From the NCBI RefSeq assembly GCF_032884065.1, contig NC_088863.1:39527076-39591075 (forward strand): a stretch of 64,000 nucleotides of DNA. Reading direction: 5' to 3'. How positions within the stretch are numbered: the first letter of the stretch is position 1; each line of letters starts with the position of its first letter. Below are positions 10,801-22,451 of this stretch, piece by piece. The notes beneath the pieces are model-generated. The model had not been told where the DNA came from. It worked only from the letters and a program-made list of their open reading frames with translations, and ran no database searches. The position numbers were made by a program, and so were the translations under genes. Source of the DNA: Artemia franciscana. Lineage: Eukaryota; Arthropoda; Branchiopoda; Anostraca; Artemiidae.

Positions 10801-13562
10801 TTTTTTTTTTTATTTATTCACTTTTAAGATCTATCTCCCGCTATTAGCCGTAACTTTCCTTTTTTCGGTCATTTCATTTGCGGCAAAAACATTTGGAATT
10901 TTAATGATTACAAAGTGTCCTTTTCCTTATACCTTTTCCTTTTTTCATTAAACGACCTCAAAATTGGTGTTGCCACTATACAGGCATCAGAAGGCAGTGC
11001 CAATTGGGTAAAAAGCGGTGTTTTTGCGGTATCCTTCCTACCAAAATTGGGAAATATTTGCGGTGAATTTTGATGTCTGTAATGCACCCATGTTGTTGCT
11101 GTTTAAAAAGAAACTCGGCTTTTTTTAGATAAACTAATTTCTTGTAAATGTCTTGAACTTAAGTTTAATTTTTTTTAAAGTGGCTATTTTACCCTGAAAT
11201 TAGCCCGAAAAAAGGGATGAAATGCCAATGAGAACTAAACACGTGGACCATCCCCCCTCGAATGCAAGGGAAAATGCAGTCCTTAATACTAAATTTAAAA
11301 GTTTCTTGCCCATTTTCAGCATTATTGACCTTCTTTAATCACTAATAGGGGAAAGCTGGGCCTGAAAATAACGAGTCGCAGTATCTAGCTTTTCTATCCA
11401 ATAACACATTAAAAGTTCACCAAGCGCTTATTGTTTCTTTTTTGTGGCAAATTTAACACTAAACTTAACAATAAATTTAAAAGTTCCTTGCTGATTTTCA
11501 GCATTCTCGTCCGTCTTTCATCACTAACGGGGGAAAACTTGGTCTGACAATTTCAAGTAGAAATATCTAGTTCTTCTTATTCTCAAACACATCAAAAATT
11601 CACCAGTCCCTTTTTGTTTCTTTTCTGTTTTTTCAGAAAAGCAGTGTAAACTCGTTTTTTTTGTCCTTTTTCTCTATTTTTCGACCCCCTGACTAACAGG
11701 TTTGTAAAATGAAACAAAGTGGCAGAAATACGTGTGTGCATTTCTAGTTCTTCGTTCTATTTTCAAAGAAAGTGGATAGTCTGGAAGCGCTCAAAAAGAT
11801 GAGGATGTTAGACTTAAGAACTGTTAACGTCTTAGCAAGAATGCAAAATATCATTCCCCACTGCCGATTCTTTTTTTCCTTTTTTCGTTTTAAACCTTCT
11901 GCCACACCGTAGCAGTTTCTACACTATTTGCTTTCCTAAAATAAGCTTTTAAGAGTTAAATGTAAATTATGCACTTTGTAGTAACACTGCTCTTCATTTT
12001 TCACCCTTTTTTGCGGGAGTATACCATTTGCCTGCTTAAAAAAAAAAGAAAAAAAGAAAAAAACATGCGCACGATCTGCATTTTGAATACGTTAGTATCT
12101 TCTCATCCCTTCTCCTCTCCAAAGTAAATGATTTAGCAACACCCTTTTCTACAATTACGAGTGCTTAAGTTCAGGACGAGTTGTAACGAATGCTCCGTCA
12201 CAGGAGGATCCCCAGTTCAAAAAAAACTGAAGTATGCATCGAAACCAAATGCTAAGGATGTTTGGAAGCATGATAAATAGGATTGAAAATACTACATCAG
12301 GAATCATGAACAGATGTATCGTTTTCTAGAGAACGAGACGTAAGAATGGATAAGGAAAACTGTTACTATAATCGTGACTATGTTTTAATGAGAGTCGTCC
12401 TCTTAAAGGTAATATAGCGTTACAAAAATCCATTCAGATTGGCAGACAAAGGCCAATTGGAATCGAACGACCTGTCAAGAGATACACCAAAGATTAAGTT
12501 GGCCGCGCTGTGAAAAATAATTTGACTCATAGCAATGCAGTCATTCGAAGTAGCATTGGCTTTTACTCTAAGAATCCACCCTAGAAGTGCTTGCTTTAAT
12601 TCCACCCTACCATTACTACAATTAACTTTTAACTGACGTTTTACGCCGCAGTCAACTATTAATGTCGAACAAAGAGCTATTCAACTAAAACGATTCGGCC
12701 TTATAGTTTTGACTTCAATTAAAAGCTGAAAAGGCGCTCAGCAATGATATTTGATGTAGACAATGAAAAAGAGTGCTGTATAATTTTCAAAATGTTTTTA
12801 AACAAAACATGTCCTGTAAATTATTTCGTTGCAAAAATATAGCGCCAGTTCACTGCTATATCCAAGTCATCCAAATTTCAAGTCCTAAATTCTTTATTAG
12901 TCTGAATTCCAAGCCCGTTTTGCCGTAGTTTGCTACCTAACATTAGAAACTGAGGTAAAATATAGCTACTTTTTCTCTACGATGACATTACTCGGTATTA
13001 ATTCGGTAGTAAGCCATTTTGCTGTATAATCGCGGTATGCGGTATCCTGAGAAAATCGTGCGGTATTTTCCTCGAAATTGCGGTATTACACCGTAATATG
13101 CGGTATAAGTGGTAGCACAGCTCACAATGTCATATGTTAATAAGAGATTTGAACTGCTTGAATCTATGATAGCACTGAAAAAGCCACTATAGTTTTTAAT
13201 TTACATGAATTAGTTGTCTGTTGCTTTTATTCCTCTTCTCCAAACTTCTTCTGCGCTCTGCTGCACACAAAGAACAAAAGCCGTCTCACTATTGTGAAAT
13301 ATGGGTTGAAAGGTATCATGCTGCGATTACTTGGTTTTATTGAGTACAAAGACAGGCTTCATGAAAACACAAATATGGAAGGAAGAGAAAGGTACCGTTT
13401 ATTGAAAAGCAAGAGAAAAATGACTATGCTCTTCGAGTTCTAAAGGACTTTAAAATACTAGTCTGTTTATTCGGATTCGAACAATATGTCACTTTGGGTC
13501 CTTTGACACATTTGAAGCTTCTTTCTAATGAGAAAATTGGTGGCAGCCGGCAGCGTGCTGCC
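10801..13562. other. Long stretch without recognised genes
   Basis: AT-rich DNA with no open frame above about 61 codons. It holds a weak local repeat (11291-11770) and fragments rich in GCGGTAT near 11020 and 13030-13105. A minus frame at 12420-12605 has amino-acid composition like coding sequence but was not recognised. Confidence 0.4.
11291..11770. repeat. Diverged direct repeat, period about 182 bp
   Basis: AAATTTAAAAGTTTCTTG at 11291 recurs as AAATTTAAAAGTTCCTTG at 11473. Both are followed by TTTTCAGCATT, a CACTAA(T/C)(A/G)GGGG block and an ACACAT(T/C)AAAA(G/A)TTCACCA block. A third, weaker copy continues to about 11770. Confidence 0.6.
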
Positions 13563-14594
13563 ATTTCCCCTAAAAATCAGCTATTCAGTGTTGAAAAGAA
13601 AAGCCGACGGGCGTCGGCGTTTAAATCCTTCCCCTGTCCAGCCAAGTTGAGGAGTTTCAACTGATTTCCCCCTAAAAATCAGCTATTCGGTGTTGAAAAG
13701 AAAAGCCGACGGGGCGTCGGGGTCTAAATCCTTCCCCTGTCCAGCCAAGTTGAGGAGTTTCAACTGATTTTCCCCTAAAAATCAGCTATTCGGTGTTGAA
13801 AAGAAAAGCCGACGGGCGTCAGGGTTTAAATCCTTCCCCTGTCCAGCCAAGTTGAGGAGTTTCAACTGATTTCCCCCTAAAAATCAGCTATTCGGTGTTG
13901 AAAAGAAAAGCCGACGGGGCGTCGGGGTCTAAATCCTTCCCCTGTCCAGCCAAGTTGAGGAGTTTCAACTGATTTTCCCCTAAAAATCAGCTATTCGGTG
14001 TTGAAAAGAAAAGCCGACGGGGCGTCGGGGTCTAAATCGTTCCCCTGTCCAGCCAAGTTGAGGAGTATCAACTGATTTTCCACTAAAAATTAGCTATTCG
14101 GTGTTGAAAAGAAAAGCCGACGGGGCGTCGGGGTCTAAATCCTTCCCCTGTCCAGCCAAGTTGAGGATTTTCAACTGATTTTCCCCTAAAAATCAGCTAT
14201 TCGGTGTTGAAAAGAAAGCCGACGGGGTGTCGGGGTCTAAATCCTTCCCCTGTCCAACCAAGTTGAGGAGTTTCAACTGATTTTCCACTAAAAATTAGCT
14301 ATTCGGTGTTGAAAAGAAAAGCCGACGGGGCGTCGGGGTCTAAATCCTTCCCCTGTCCAGCCATGTTGAGGAGTTTCAACTGATTTTCCCCTAAAAATCA
14401 GCTATTCGGTGTTGAAAAGAAAAGCCGACGTGGGTCGGGGTCTAAATCCTTCCCCTGTCCAGCCAATTTGAGGAGTTTCAACTGATTTTCCCCTAAAAAT
14501 CAGCTATTCGGTGTTGAAAAGAAAAGCCGACGTGGGTCGGGGTCTAAATCCTTCCCCTGTCCAGCCAAGTTGAGGAGTTTCAATTGATTTTGCT
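13563..14594. repeat. Satellite: ten tandem copies of a 102-103-bp unit
   Basis: The landmark TAAAAATCAGCTATTC begins at 13571, 13673, 13776, 13878, 13981, 14084, 14187, 14289, 14392 and 14494, so spacing is 102 or 103 bp. Each unit contains two potential hairpins, one around CCGACG...CGTCGG and one around AGTTGA...TCAACT. Units differ by a few substitutions and the GC hairpin drifts (CGACGGGGCG, CGACGTGGG). The junction to unique DNA on the right is GATTTTGCTG near 14586. Confidence 0.95.
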
Positions 14595-15217
14595 GTGTTT
14601 ATATTGTATCTTGTACTGTCTCATTAACACTCGAGTTATAATGTCAACTTAGAAAAAAACTAAATAAAAAACTGCGCAAAAGTCAAAAAAGGAAAACTGT
14701 GTCCAAACGATGGAGGAAGGAAAAGAGGCTGGGATATAATTATAATGAAAACACTTTTGAAAACACAGTAAATATAAATTGCCTGAATGTTAAGAAGTGA
14801 TGCAAAATATTTTTATTAGAGGGTTAGGTTTTGCCATTTTTGTACACATTAGAGGCTAAGGCAGTGAAGAGTATTTAAATTTTTTCCCCTTTTTCTTTGG
14901 CTAGTTACATGAATTAAATGAAATATTAAAGACAATAGTGCTTCAAATGAAGCAGATATCCCTTAATCTGTTTCCCCATTAATTGGAATGTTCGGTATGC
15001 CTGGGAGTATACATCAAAAACCTAGTCCAATCTTAAGGGCCTTTTTCTTTACTCCAGTCCACGGCCTTGTCTATAATTTACAACCAGTTGAAAACTGGAT
15101 ATTTATCTTACGTGATATTATTTTTCATCGGGATACATTACTCTATTCTCTGCCATCATTTCCATCGATATGATAAAAGTGCGTAGTAAATTTTTTTTGA
15201 GTGTCCATCACTATTGA
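14595..15217. other. No recognised feature
   Basis: AT-rich DNA between the satellite and a family A copy. One 61-codon open frame (14988-15173) lacks any recognisable motif and is probably chance. Confidence 0.4.
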
Positions 15218-16785
15218 AAATTAAATGAAAAAAAACAAGTTTTTTTTAACTGAAAGTAAGGAGCGACATTAAAACTTAAAACCAACAGAAATTACTCCGT
15301 ATATGAAAAGGGTTGTTCCCTCTTCAACGCCCTACTCTTTGCGCTAAAGTTTGACTCTTTCTCTCAACTCTACTTTTTAAAACAGTAAAAACTTCAGCGT
15401 AAAGAGCAGGGCGTCATATACGGTGTAATTTCTGTTCGTTTTAAGCTTTAATGTCGCTCCTTACTTTCAGTTAAAAAAAACACTTGTTTTTTTATTTAAT
15501 TTCTGAACCTTTTTTAGTTAGTCTATGTTTTGATTTCAGCTCTCCTCAGATGAATAATGAAAGCGAAATTTGCATATTTATTTATTTGGCTAAATGGCTT
15601 TCCCATAGTTTTGATCGGATGATTTTGACAAAAAAGGAGAGGGAGGAGGCCCAGCTGCCCTCCAATTTTTTGGTTACTTAAAAAGGCAACTAGAGCTTTT
15701 AGTTTTTCACGAACGTTTTCATTAGTAAGAGATATAAGTAACTTACGAATTAGCTTACGTAAAAAACTTCTATATTCGTATGTATTTATTACGTACATGA
15801 GAGGGTTCACCCACTCGTCAATACTCTGCTCTTTACACTAAAGCTTAAATTTTGTCCCCTGAATCACAAAGGCCGTAGAGTAAATAGTTGAAACTACTAA
15901 AAATGGTTTAGCGTAAAGAGTGTGGTATTTGGAGGAGGTGAGCCCCTTATATGCGTAATTTTTTCTTTTCGTTTTATGTTTTAATGCTACTCCTTACTTT
16001 CGGTTGAAAAAACTTTTTCATATTTACTTTTTCATTGTTTTTTAAATAATGCTAGAAAATGCTGCGCCCCCTTCATGGAAATCTTCTTCCTCCATGACAA
16101 ATTCCTCCATGGACTGTTTCCCCCGCATAACCCCCTCTTCTCAACCCCTCCACCCAGCCAAAAAAATCCCCCTTAAAACGTCTGTACACTTTCCAATAAC
16201 CAATACTATCTGCAAACACTGGTCAAAGTTTGTAACTTGCAGCCCCTCCCACGGGGACTGTGGGGGAGTAAGTCGTCCCCAAAGACATAGTTATAAGGTT
16301 TTTCGACTATGCTGCATAAAATGGCTTTCTCATAATTTTGATCCAACGACTTTGGGAAAAAATGAGCGTGGTAGGGGGCCTAGATGCCCTCCAATTTTTT
16401 TGGTCACTTAAAAAGGGCCCTAGAACTTTTCATTTCCGTTAGAATAAGTCCTCACGCAAAATTCTAGGGCCACTGGATCAATACGATCACTCGGAACTTG
16501 TAGCTTAGAACTTGTACAGTAGGGTTCTCTGATACGCTGAATCTGATGGTGCGATTTTCGTTAAGATTCTATGACTTTTAGGGGGTGTTTTCCCCTATTT
16601 TCTCAGGCTCGTAACTTTTGATGGGTAAGACTAAATTTGATGAAACTTATATATTTAAAATCAACATTAAAATCCAATTCTTTTGATGTATCTTTTAGAA
16701 TCAAAATTCCGTTTTTTAGAGTTTTGGTTACTATTGAGCCGGGTCGCTCCTTACTACAGTTCGTTACCACGAACTGTTTGAAAAA
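15218..16785 (-). repeat. Family A repeat, near-complete, minus orientation
   Basis: Mirror image of the 5985-7637 copy: foldback module 15218-15508, spacer with GAATAATGAAAGCGAAATT, second foldback about 15800-16015, the long body in reverse, and the terminal hairpin CAGTTCG...CGAACTG at about 16757-16780 preceded by ATTGAGCCGGGTCGCTCC. Open frames inside (for example 16049-16411) follow the repeat and show no protein motif. Confidence 0.75.
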
Positions 16786-17019
16786 AATTGACCGAGCATT
16801 TCAATATATGAATCTTACTAAGACATAAATTTTCTTAGATGGTTCGTTGTGTGTATTCAAAAAACCAAAGAGAAACAAAACCAATTAAAAAAAAAACAAA
16901 AAAAACAATCGAAGTAAGATCAAAGTAAGAGCGAACCATTGCCCACAGTAACCAAAGGCTTAAAAAAGGCGTCTTGATGCGAATCAAATAAAAAAATAAC
17001 AAGTTTTTTAACTGAAAGT

Positions 17020-18246
17020 AAGGAGACACACCATTGCATTCAGTGTACCAGAGAACCCTATAGCAAAAATTTCAAGCTCCTATCTACAAAAATGTGGAAT
17101 TTCGTATTTTTTGCAAGAAGACAGATCACGGGTGCGAGTTTATTTGTTTTTTTTGTTTTTTTTCCCAGGGGTTATCGTACCGACCAAGTGGTCCTAGAAT
17201 ATCGCAAAAGGGCTCACTCTAACGGAAATAAAAGTTCTAGTGCCCTTTTTAAGTGACAAAAAATGGAGGACACCTAGGCCCCTCCCACGCTCATTTTTTC
17301 CCAAAGTCAAAGGATCAAAATTTTGAGATAGCCATTTTGTTCCGCATAGTCGAAAACCATAATAACTATGTCTTTGGGGATGACTTACTCTCCACAGTCT
17401 CTGGGGGAGGGGCTGCATTTTACAAACTTTGACCAGTGTTTGCATACAGTAATGGTTATTGGGAAGCGTACAGACGTTTTCAGTGGGATTTTTTTTGGTT
17501 TGAGGATGGGGTTCAGGGGAGGGGGCTATGTGGGAGGATCTTTCCTTGGAGGAATACGTCATGGGGAAAGAGAAATTCAATGAAAAGGGCGCGGGATTTT
17601 CAAGCATTACTATAAAAAAAAACAATGAAAAAATAAACATGAAAAAGTTTTTTCAATTGAAATTAAGGAGTAGCATTAAAACTTAAAACGAGCAGAGATT
17701 ATTTCGCATATGAGGGGCTCTAATAATTCTTTAGCATAAAGAGCGAGGTATTTAGGAGGAGATAAATACCTCGCTCTTTATGCTAAAGTATTTTAGTAAT
17801 TTAAACTATTTATTCTATGGCCTTTCTGATTCAGGGGTTATTCTTGAAGAATTGGGACAAAACTCAAGATTTAGTGTAAAGAGCGAGGTATTAACGAGGG
17901 GACAAACCCCCTCATATACATAATAAAAATATAAGAATACAAAAGTTTGTTACGTAAGTTAATTCTTAAGTTACGCATATTTTTTACTAATAAAAACGTT
18001 TGTTAAAAATTAAAAGTTCTAGTTGCCTTTTTAAGTAACCGAAATATTGGAGGGCAAAAGGGGTTCTTCCCCACCCCTTATTTCTCAAAATCGTCTGATC
18101 AAAACTCAGAGAAAGCCATTTAGCCAAAAAAATATTAATATGCAAATTTCATTTTAATAATTTATGTGCGGAGAGCCAAAATCAGACATGCATTAATTCA
18201 AAAACTTTCAGAAATTAAATAAAAAAAACTAGTTTTTTTTTATTTA
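17020..18246 (+). repeat. Family A repeat, 5'-truncated, plus orientation
   Basis: It begins within the body at ACACACCATTGCATTCAG, follows the same landmark order, passes the first foldback (about 17640-17935) and spacer, and stops at the AT-rich start of the second foldback near 18246. The terminal hairpin and second foldback arms are missing. Confidence 0.7.
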
Positions 18247-19061
18247 ATCTACATTTATGATCAGGCATTAATGTAGAGTTAATGTTGTTGAGAAGGAAAC
18301 ACGATAAAATCCTGGAAACAACTTAAAAAAAATCCTAGAACACTTAATTATGTCATTGCTAAAGGTGTTTCTTTTTACTTTACCCCCAACCCCCCTAATG
18401 TGCAAAAATATAGCCCAAATTATATATTCCCCATGCATTTCTCCATTTTTTGATTACGTAACTTTCTTGTTCAAGTAGATTTAGTGGCAAAGAAGCAACG
18501 TCGAAAGAAAAAAGCAACGGATGTATGGGAAATCTATAATCTAGGCTATTTTTTAGATAATTTTCTAAGTTTGGGGTAAAGTAAAGTGAAGCACTGTAAA
18601 GAATCATATAAGCTGGTATTTTAGGGTTAGAATGTATAGTTTTTCCTTCTCAACAGCCCCAACTCACACTGATGCCAAGGATTGCAACGTGATGGGTAAG
18701 GATGGCCTCAGCCCAAGAGCATGACAACAATTATGCAGATTTTCAATTCTGTATATGTGTAATATTCTCGCTGCTCATCCATCCAAAATCTAATGGTAAA
18801 ATTACCATTAATTGGTAATTTTATTGGTTATTAATGTCGAATTTTTGTTTAAAGTCTATTGCAAATTTTAACCAAAACTTAAATGGGGAGCCAATTTTTT
18901 TTCAAGCAGAAAAACAAAACTAAAAAACATTACAAACATTCCTTTTATAAGGTAGTTTTGAAAACCACATTGGCCCATTATAACAAAGAATAAAAAACCA
19001 AAAAAAAGAAATCAATAATGGCGTTTTCTAAGGCCAATGGAAAAACTGGCAAAACAAAACG
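18247..19061. other. No recognised feature
   Basis: AT-rich DNA. The minus frame at 18395-18607 has no recognisable motif. No RNA gene or repeat boundary was identified. Confidence 0.35.
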
Positions 19062-19745
19062 GATCAAACAGTTGGTGGTAACGAACGTTAAGCAAGGAGT
19101 AAAGCGGCTCAATGGTTATCGAAACTAAAAAAAAACTTAATTTTGATATCAACAGATATATCGAAAGAATCCGATTATACGCTTATTCTAAACATATAAG
19201 ATTCATTAAGCTTACTGCTACCCATCAAAGGATACGAGCCTAGGGAAATTTGCCTGATTTTTGAAAAAGGGGGGAAACACACCCTAAAAGTCAAGGAATC
19301 TTAATGAAAATCACACCATCAGATTCAGTGTATCAGAGAAGCAGAGAAATCTACTGTATAGATTTCAAGCTCCTGTGCAAAAATGATTTTTTTTTTTCAG
19401 GGATAATCCTATCGAGCCAATGGTCCTAGAACATCGGGATAATGCTCATTCGAACGGAAATTTAAAGCTCTAGTGTCCTTTTTAAGTGACCAAACAGATT
19501 TGAAGGAAATTAGCCCTCCTCCCACACCCTTATTTTCCCCGAAATCGTCCGATCAAAATTTTATGATAGCCATTTTGTTTAGCATAGTTGAAAGGTCATC
19601 CAAAACTATGCCTTGGGGATATCATAACCCCTAGAGACCGTGGAGATATGTCTTACAATTATAAAATTAGCCCATAGTTCACGTATAGTATTTGTTATTG
19701 GAAATTTTGCGTACATTTTTCGGGTGAGGGGGGGGAGGTAAGTTG
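19062..19745 (+). repeat. Old family A copy (body only)
   Basis: Starts with a mutated terminal hairpin and AGGAGTAAAGCGGCTCAATG (19066-19115) and continues through CACACCATCAGATTCAG and GATAGCCATTTTGTTTAGC landmarks, then merges into a different repeat. No foldback module follows. Confidence 0.6.
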
Positions 19746-21450
19746 CTGGTCACTTTTGATTCTTAAAAAGGGAACTAGAACCTTAAAATTTCTAATCAAA
19801 TGAGCGTCCAACGAAGTTTAAATGACCACTTCTTCCAGAAAAACTTTAAAAATTGATAAGGAGAAACTTGCATAACTTAAAGACCAGCCCCAGCGGCTAT
19901 GGATTTATTTTTTTAACTTGGAGTTTCCAATCAAAATTTTGATTGGATGTATTTGAGAAAAAGTGTATGGAGTGGGGACTAGTTGCCCTCCGATCACCTT
20001 TGACTCGAAAAAAGGGCATTGGAACTTTCGATTTAAAATTCAAAGAGCCTCCTCCCAAGTCTATTTGAGCCCCCCCCATACTCCATAAAAACATTATCTG
20101 CTAATAATGGGTAACTAGCTAAACTTAAGCCCTTTGGCCTTTGGACTATTTTGAATAAAATTTTCATTCTCAAAATTTTAACTGTATGCACTTGGGAAAA
20201 ATGGCACGGCGTAGGGGGTGAGTACCCATTTATCACTTTGGACTCTTAAAAAGGGGGACTATAACTTTTAATTTCCTATCGAATGAGCCCCCTCCAAAGT
20301 TCATACGATCGCCCCTTCCACAAAACCTTATATATTAACAATGACCAACTTGCATAACTCACAGTCCCCTTCCCAACAGGAAATGTTGAAAGAGAAGCCG
20401 AATAAGATTAAAACACTCTATATGCTTGCTGGCTGTGAAAAGGGAATATCAGCAATGGTATTACTAAGGAAAACGACAAAGGGTATTAAGCGGAAAATTT
20501 CAAGGTATGTTGAGGAGAGGCCGAAGAGAGATTCTAGGGCTACTCCCCCCTTCTCCCTGCTCTTTTTAGTTCCCCACTATGCTCAACACTGATCGAAATT
20601 TTGGGATTGTCATTTTGTCTAGACTACTCATAAGGTCTAATAGCTATACTTCCACGGATGCCATGCCCCAGCCTTGTAGCAAGGATTGTAAATTCTGCAA
20701 TTCGCCCATTATTTGCATACAGAATTAGGAAAAGGGGAAATATTTGATTCTGGATGCATTCAAAAAGGCTATGAACATTAAGGTGAAACTTCGGAGATAT
20801 TGAGGTGCATTATACTAAATGCATCCGGTTTATTGCTATTTGCATCTGGTTTATCAAAAAGGAAGACCAGCAATATTTTGAAAATAGCTAAGGGTATTGG
20901 CTTGAAACTTTCAGGATATCTTGACAGGGGATATTGGAAAGTGGTTCAAGGGTCACCAACACACCCCAAAAAACATTTACCCCAAAATATAGACACCCCA
21001 AAATAGTTGCACAAACTTCAAAATATTGGATGAAAATTTTGGAATCGACATCTTAATCAAAATAGTGAAAAGATCAAACAACTATGCCTATGAGGATGAA
21101 ATAACCCCCACGACTTTGGAGAGAGATACTGAACATGACACATTTCTGTGCGTGTTGATTGTCAAAAGGACATTTCATCAACATCTAAGGAATGACTGAG
21201 GGTGTTAAGTTGAAAATTTTCTTGGATTTGGGGGATGCTGAAGAGTAATTGGAGGGTATCCAGCCCCCATGCTTTTTTTAGATACTCCATTCCCTCACCA
21301 CTGATCAAATTTTTTAGATGCTCCCTTTCCTCATCCCTGATCTAGATTAGGAAAAAGTGATTTTGTTAAAAACAGACAAAAGTTCTAGTAAATATGTCTC
21401 CGGGTATTCAGTGTTCAAACAGCCCCTAGGGCAACATGGGCGTTGGCAAG
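19746..21450. repeat. Mosaic of two other old repeats (families E and C)
   Basis: 19746-20340 contains repeated blocks of the type GACTC(T/G)(T/A)AAAAAGGG(A/C)... followed by TTTAA(A/T)TTC, related to the array at 54080-58380. 20390-21450 is family C, with blocks AA(A/G)GGTATT(A/G)... (G/A)AAA(A/C)TTTCA(G/A)G and a GGATG(C/A)... CCCC(A/C) block; it matches 27990-28390 and 30930-31450. Open frames at 20341-20592 and 20800-21006 fall in this repeat. Confidence 0.55.
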
Positions 21451-22451
21451 AGTGGTAGGGGTCCAAGGCCCCTGGAAATTTTCGTCTATAAAGTAATTAT
21501 AATGAAGCCAAAGGAAAGAGAACAGAATCGAAATAAACCACGGGAAAAATCTGTGTTGCCCCATTGTTGGCTGTCCGCCAATAGATTTTGACCCTTAATA
21601 AAGAAAATATAAGTTCCAATTTGTGACTGAGTGACCCATTTGTAGTTTTCCAAAAAATATATTTTCTATATGATTTGGTAGGAGCAACAGAACTATGAAT
21701 AACATTAAATCAAAGAATCAGATTTTTATGGTGATCCTAAATATGTATTTTTTTATTAGTAATTAATGAAGTGATTAGTACACAAGATGTATGATTATGG
21801 AAAACAACCGAAATAAGATGGAATTTCAGTAAAAAATATCCCGTCAGCTTTTGCTTGCATTGCAAGAGTACCCATGAGCTAATATATTAAGCCACTCTAA
21901 TCAGAAACGTTTCCCCTGAACAGAACGCTGGGAATTTCTTTATTTTCCCCCTAAATGGATACGTTTTTTGTGTTAAAAAAAAAAAATTCTGGAGTGATTG
22001 TATTTATTTAGTTGTCACTTTGAAAAAGATTTAATTTTTAACAGTTATGAAGTATATTATGTCGAATATATTGTTTTTTTCTGTATTCAAGATTAAATTA
22101 AAAATATTGGATTAGAAATATTTATTTGATTTTCTTAATCTTGATTTTAATGTTTTACTTTGAACAAACTATTTTGCTAATGTGTTACTATTTAAAAGCA
22201 CTGAGTAGTCTAAAAGCATTAAATATTTTGGTGGTTGATAACCAAGTTCAAAACTGTCGATATTGTTAAAAAATATCCGTCCATCGCTTCGGCATTGTTC
22301 AACAGAACTGAATGTTGGGAGTTTTTGTAAGTAGACGTATTTTTTTGTAATTGCTTACTTTTTTAATTTTTTATATATTTTTACTTTAATTGACATACTT
22401 TTTCCGTCGCCTTTAGAAAAATGTTTGTCTCTAAGCATCATTGAATAAAAC
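21451..22451. other. No recognised gene; AT-rich
   Basis: The first 150 bp (GGGGTCCAAGGCCCCTGG..., AAAGAGAACAGAATCG...) resemble the reverse complement of sequence in the hAT element at 7923-8812 and may be a hAT end fragment. The rest is very AT-rich and shows no feature. Confidence 0.35.

Noticed and set aside
13563..14594. CRISPR-like array of repeats
   Set aside because: The whole ~103-bp unit repeats with no unique spacers, and the context is eukaryotic; it is a satellite.
16049..17640. Open frames of 120-148 codons in family A bodies (16049-16411, 17194-17640)
   Set aside because: They lie in repeat bodies whose other copies break the frame; translations show no domain and high P/S content from C-rich tracts.
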